Program-made: the position numbers and the translations under genes
Part shown: piece by piece, positions 4,803 to 7,047 of the stretch
Layout: each line of letters begins with the position of its first letter
Numbering within the stretch: the stretch's first letter is position 1
NCBI RefSeq assembly: GCF_018853465.1
Contig: NZ_JABBOU010000040.1
Span: forward strand, 1-7,047
DNA from: Acidithiobacillus montserratensis
GTDB taxonomy: Bacteria > Pseudomonadota > Gammaproteobacteria > Acidithiobacillales > Acidithiobacillaceae
DNA length: 7,047 bases
Reading direction: 5' to 3'
Notes under the pieces: model-generated
Told to the model about the DNA's origin: nothing
Databases searched by the model: none
Seen by the model: only the letters and a program-made list of their open reading frames with translations

Positions 4803-5441
4803 ATGTTCCGTATTGTCTGCAACTCCCAGAAGGGGGGCAGCGGGAAATCTACGGTTTGCCGCGTTCTTTCCGTTCACGCAGCTCGCCTTGGTTTTTCTGT
4901 ATATCTGGTGGACACCGACACGCAAGGCACTCTGACCCAGTGGCACGAAGCCAGAGAGACTGAGGAGCCTCGACGCGTGGAGCTGACCAGAGACGTCTTG
5001 GGAAAAGGCATGAATGCACTTGCAGCACAGGGCGCGGATTTTGTTTTTGTCGACACACCGCCGAATGCCAGTGAACATTTAGACGATGTTTTTGAACTGG
5101 CAGATTTGGTGCTTGTGCCCATAAAACCGACACCGGACGATCTGAAAGCAGCACTGGTGACCGTTCATCGCCTAAAGAGCTTGGGAGTGCCATTCCTCTT
5201 TGTAATTACGCAGGCGATCCAAAACACAAACATCACTGCTCAGGCAATTGCGGCTCTCTCCCATCATGGATCCGTCGCTGAAACCATCCTTGTGAATCGC
5301 GTCGCCTACCCGTCGGCATTCACAGACGGACGCACACCACAGGAGATCGAGCCAAGGGCACCGGCGGCGCGGGAAGTCGCGTCTTTATGGGATAACATAC
5401 TATCATACTTGCATACTTGTACCGTTGAGACTAAGGAGTGA
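4803..5441 (+). CDS. parA: ParA-family partition ATPase (small, type Ib)
   Basis: The 212-residue protein carries a deviant Walker A box QKGGSGKST (9-17) with the signature Lys10 and Lys15, an A' region LVDTDTQGT (35-43) and a Walker B-like VFVDTPP (81-87), in the order typical of ParA/MinD ATPases. It has no N-terminal helix-turn-helix, so it belongs to the short type Ib group, whose partner protein rather than ParA itself regulates the operon. ParA binds nonspecific DNA as an ATP dimer and moves plasmid copies over the nucleoid. The ATG at 4803 follows GGAG at nine bases and sits right before the P-loop as in relatives. The last codons overlap repeats of the partition motif, and the stop precedes the parB-like start by only a few bases. 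Confidence 0.92.
   Translation: MFRIVCNSQKGGSGKSTVCRVLSVHAARLGFSVYLVDTDTQGTLTQWHEARETEEPRRVELTRDVLGKGMNALAAQGADFVFVDTPPNASEHLDDVFELADLVLVPIKPTPDDLKAALVTVHRLKSLGVPFLFVITQAIQNTNITAQAIAALSHHGSVAETILVNRVAYPSAFTDGRTPQEIEPRAPAAREVASLWDNILSYLHTCTVETKE
5405..5424. repeat. Partition-region 12-bp motifs inside parA end
   Basis: ATACTTGCATAC (5405-5416) and the overlapping ATACTTGTACCG (5413-5424) repeat the motif found before parA, here within the codons for the last residues of ParA and just upstream of the parB start. Confidence 0.45.
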
Positions 5442-5446
5442 AGCGC

Positions 5447-5698
5447 GTGGCTAAACCATCTGCCCTAACAGTTGACGTGATGAACGCACCGCAAGTGTCG
5501 CCTATAGGCGGCTTACCATCCCGCGGCTTTGCCGAGCCCCCCCAGAACAAACTGCAAGCAGCACCCAAAAATGATGCGCTCGTGCAAATCCGCTGTTCCA
5601 AGGCGGTAGCTAAAGAGGTGAAGCGCGCCGCCGTTGAGGCGGAAATGACGATTAGCGAATTCATGCTTGTATGCTTTCATACTTATATGAAACGATGA
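5447..5698 (+). CDS. parB: Ribbon-helix-helix partition protein (ParB-like)
   Basis: The 83-residue product has a flexible, Pro-rich N-terminal half (1-42) and a C-terminal ribbon-helix-helix domain: strand ALVQIRC (44-50), helix KAVAKEVKRAAVEAE (52-66), turn MTIS (67-70) and helix EFMLVCFHTYMKR (71-83). The layout matches the ParG/omega type partners of short ParA proteins, in which the tail stimulates ParA ATPase and the ribbon binds operator and centromere DNA. I do not see sequence identity strong enough to name a specific family. The GTG at 5447 is preferred because AGGAG (5434-5438) lies eight bases before it; a GTG at 5438 overlaps that site. The gene starts six bases after the parA stop ends, and its last codons contain further copies of the 12-bp motif. 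Confidence 0.8.
   Translation: MAKPSALTVDVMNAPQVSPIGGLPSRGFAEPPQNKLQAAPKNDALVQIRCSKAVAKEVKRAAVEAEMTISEFMLVCFHTYMKR
5663..5692. repeat. Partition motifs and palindrome at parB end
   Basis: ATGCTTGTATGC (5663-5674) and ATACTTATATGA (5679-5690) are further copies of the degenerate 12-bp motif. TTTCATA (5675-5681) and TATGAAA (5686-5692) form a perfect 7-bp inverted repeat around four bases. All lie within the last codons of parB, upstream of the initiator gene. Confidence 0.45.
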
Positions 5699-5702
5699 TT
5701 TT

Positions 5703-5720
5703 ATGCTAGCTTGCTAGTAT
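5703..5720. promoter_or_regulatory. Candidate operator before the initiator gene
   Basis: ATGCTAGC (5703-5710) and GCTAGTAT (5713-5720) form an inverted repeat (seven of eight pairs) immediately before the ribosome site AAGGA (5729-5733) of the initiator. It could be bound by the initiator or the partition protein to control copy number. No convincing sigma-70 promoter is assigned here. Confidence 0.4.
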
Positions 5721-5739
5721 GTACGAGCAAGGATAACGA

Positions 5740-6888
5740 ATGGCAGACAACAACGTGAATAAGAAAAATCCCCCTACACGCAGATCAGTAGCGCCGGTGT
5801 CTGATATCGCTTTTACCGGTTGGCAACTAAGTCTTTTCCAGGGCTTCCTAGCCAACACGGATGACCAGGGCGAATCACTCTCAAACGCCGTTGACTTGTG
5901 GGACAGCATACCGCGTTACTCTATTTCACGAGCCAGAATGAACACCATGCGAACAGCAGATGGGTTTCTAGGCGTTGCTGAGTTGTCATTCCAATATCGT
6001 GGTAGAGCATTAACGGCAAGGATATATCCCGCACAGATAAAAAACGATGATGGCCAATGGAAAAGCTATTATCCGAGCGCACGTGAGGAGCTTGTCGAAT
6101 ATGCCTTGCGGAAAATCTCTGCTGAACAGGGCGCTGGCTTTTTTGATCGATCAACTTATCGCAGCGGCGCCCGGTTTTCTTTGTATCAACTCCGTAAAGA
6201 GTTGGAGCAACAAGGACACAGCTTGCGCTATGACCAGATCATCGAGGCTCTCGACATCCTCTCTCTGAGTAGTATCGAGATTGAATGCGCAACAGACGGT
6301 GGAGATGGGGCCTTCGCTCGCTCCACATATTTTGCTGCCTTAAGCGGTGTTAAGCGTAAGGATTACGAGACCCATCGCGACACTCGATGGATAGCACAAT
6401 TCCACCCGTTAGTGACGCAGAGTATCGACCATGTGACCTATCGACAGTTTAACTATCAGCGAATGATGACGTGCAGCACCCAGCTTGCCCGATGGTTGAT
6501 CGGACAATTGGTCTTGAAATATACCCAAGCTGCTATGCTCAATAGTTTCGAGACACGTTATAGCACCATCAAGCGTGATAGCGCCCTATTGGCAGGATAC
6601 AAACTGGATCGTCAGGCGATAGCAGCCTTGGACCAAGCGTGGGATGAACTCAAAAGCCTGGGCGCGCTATCTACCGTAAAAAAGATCGAGCAGCGGGGAG
6701 CGCGCAGCAAACTAGAGGATGTTATTTATACGTTACACCCGACGCAGGAATTTGTTGCCGAGCAGAAGGCAGCAAACCGTCGTCAGAACAATGCGAAAGG
6801 TGGTATCAGCAGCGCGATAGAGATGCAAAATCGAGTAGAGCAGCCTAACAAAAAATATCCCGTTCGCGCGACAAGACGGGGGAAATAG
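5740..6888 (+). CDS. repA: Plasmid replication initiator protein (iteron type)
   Basis: The 382-residue protein resembles a plasmid initiator family I recall from proteobacterial plasmids, with RFSLYQLRKELEQQGHSLRYDQIIEALDILSLSSIEI (about 145-181) as a winged-helix-like segment, IAQFHPLVTQSIDHVTYRQFNY (about 218-239), a helix with STQLARWL (246-253), and YSTIKRDSALL (274-284). The C-terminal part (about 289-332) reads as a second winged helix ending DVIYTLHP. It should bind the direct repeats that follow and open the origin. The ATG has AAGGA seven bases upstream. The last codons (R-G-K-stop) lie inside the first iteron, so gene end and origin overlap. I cannot place it in a named incompatibility group; TrfA-like or RepA names are possible database labels. 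Confidence 0.85.
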   Translation: MADNNVNKKNPPTRRSVAPVSDIAFTGWQLSLFQGFLANTDDQGESLSNAVDLWDSIPRYSISRARMNTMRTADGFLGVAELSFQYRGRALTARIYPAQIKNDDGQWKSYYPSAREELVEYALRKISAEQGAGFFDRSTYRSGARFSLYQLRKELEQQGHSLRYDQIIEALDILSLSSIEIECATDGGDGAFARSTYFAALSGVKRKDYETHRDTRWIAQFHPLVTQSIDHVTYRQFNYQRMMTCSTQLARWLIGQLVLKYTQAAMLNSFETRYSTIKRDSALLAGYKLDRQAIAALDQAWDELKSLGALSTVKKIEQRGARSKLEDVIYTLHPTQEFVAEQKAANRRQNNAKGGISSAIEMQNRVEQPNKKYPVRATRRGK

Positions 6889-7045
6889 GTGACGGGTCAG
6901 CCCTTCTGACGGGGGAAATAGGTGACGGGTCACAGGGGAAATAGGTGACGGGTCAGCTTTTGACGGGGGAAATAGGTGACGGGTCGTCAAAATGGCAGGG
7001 GAAATAGGTGACGGGTCGTCAAAATGGCAGGGGAAATAGGTGACG
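6879..7045 (+). repeat. oriV: Iteron array: origin of replication
   Basis: Five exact copies of the 20-base repeat GGGGAAATAGGTGACGGGTC lie in direct orientation at 6879-6898, 6912-6931, 6935-6954, 6966-6985 and 6998-7017. A sixth at 7030-7045 has the first 16 bases and then differs from the last four. Start-to-start distances are 33, 23, 31, 32 and 32, near two or three helical turns. Copies 1, 2 and 4 have an upstream GACG extension. Copies 4 and 5 with their spacers form an exact 32-base tandem duplication. Such repeats next to a replication gene are typical binding sites for an initiator. No AT-rich melting region or exact DnaA box is seen inside the window; they may lie beyond the right edge. 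Confidence 0.9.
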
Positions 7046-7047
7046 AC

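Noticed and set aside
6733..6990. Minus-strand 85-codon frame with repeated TRHLFPPS units
   Set aside because: The repeats are the antisense reading of the iterons and the frame overlaps the end of the initiator gene; no ribosome site or independent protein feature supports it.
1..7047. Insertion sequence, transposon ends or CRISPR array
   Set aside because: No transposase, no Tn3- or Tn21-type terminal repeats and no spacer-repeat array were seen; the only regular repeats are the iterons and the partition motifs.

Overview
The window looks like the backbone of a small plasmid from a Gram-negative bacterium, most likely a pseudomonad-type proteobacterium in the broad sense (Pseudomonadota). 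A lipobox protein with an outer-membrane-type sorting residue, a PaaA2-ParE2 type toxin-antitoxin pair, a Tn3-type resolvase and an iteron-type replication initiator point that way. An acidophile such as Acidithiobacillus is a hunch from the overall plasmid style, not something the sequence proves. No transposase, relaxase, antibiotic-resistance gene, tRNA or rRNA is visible.

Layout. Everything from 1 to about 3930 is encoded on the minus strand and everything from 4131 to the end on the plus strand, so transcription diverges at about 3930-4130. Read outward on the minus strand, the left half holds four blocks: a DUF4160/DUF2442-like gene pair (3926-3046); four small genes of unknown function (2944-1610), some with Trp-rich or Cys-rich conserved-looking motifs; a PaaA2/ParE2-like antitoxin-toxin pair (1320-836); and two genes for exported, proline-rich proteins, a lipoprotein (625-416) and a secreted protein cut by the window edge (357-1). 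The right half is the maintenance module: a serine resolvase (4131-4688), a type Ib ParA ATPase (4803-5441), a ribbon-helix-helix ParB-like partner (5447-5698), the replication initiator (5740-6888), and at least five complete plus one incomplete direct repeats (iterons) that begin inside the last codons of the initiator gene.

How the parts fit. The initiator should bind the iterons to start replication. The resolvase would convert multimers to monomers. ParA and the ribbon-helix-helix protein would segregate copies, and the PaaA2/ParE2 pair would penalise loss. A degenerate 12-bp motif recurs before parA, at the end of parA and at the end of parB, and is the best candidate for the partition protein's operator/centromere sites. 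The most open questions are the four small unknown genes, the two-gene PaaA2/ParE2 module without an obvious PaaR regulator, a probably leaderless DUF4160 transcript, and a nested hairpin that carries a strong Shine-Dalgarno and a 19-codon leader frame in front of one of the small genes.

The presence of single copies of rep, par, res and toxin-antitoxin functions in 7 kb would suit a nearly complete small plasmid, but circularity cannot be shown from this sequence.
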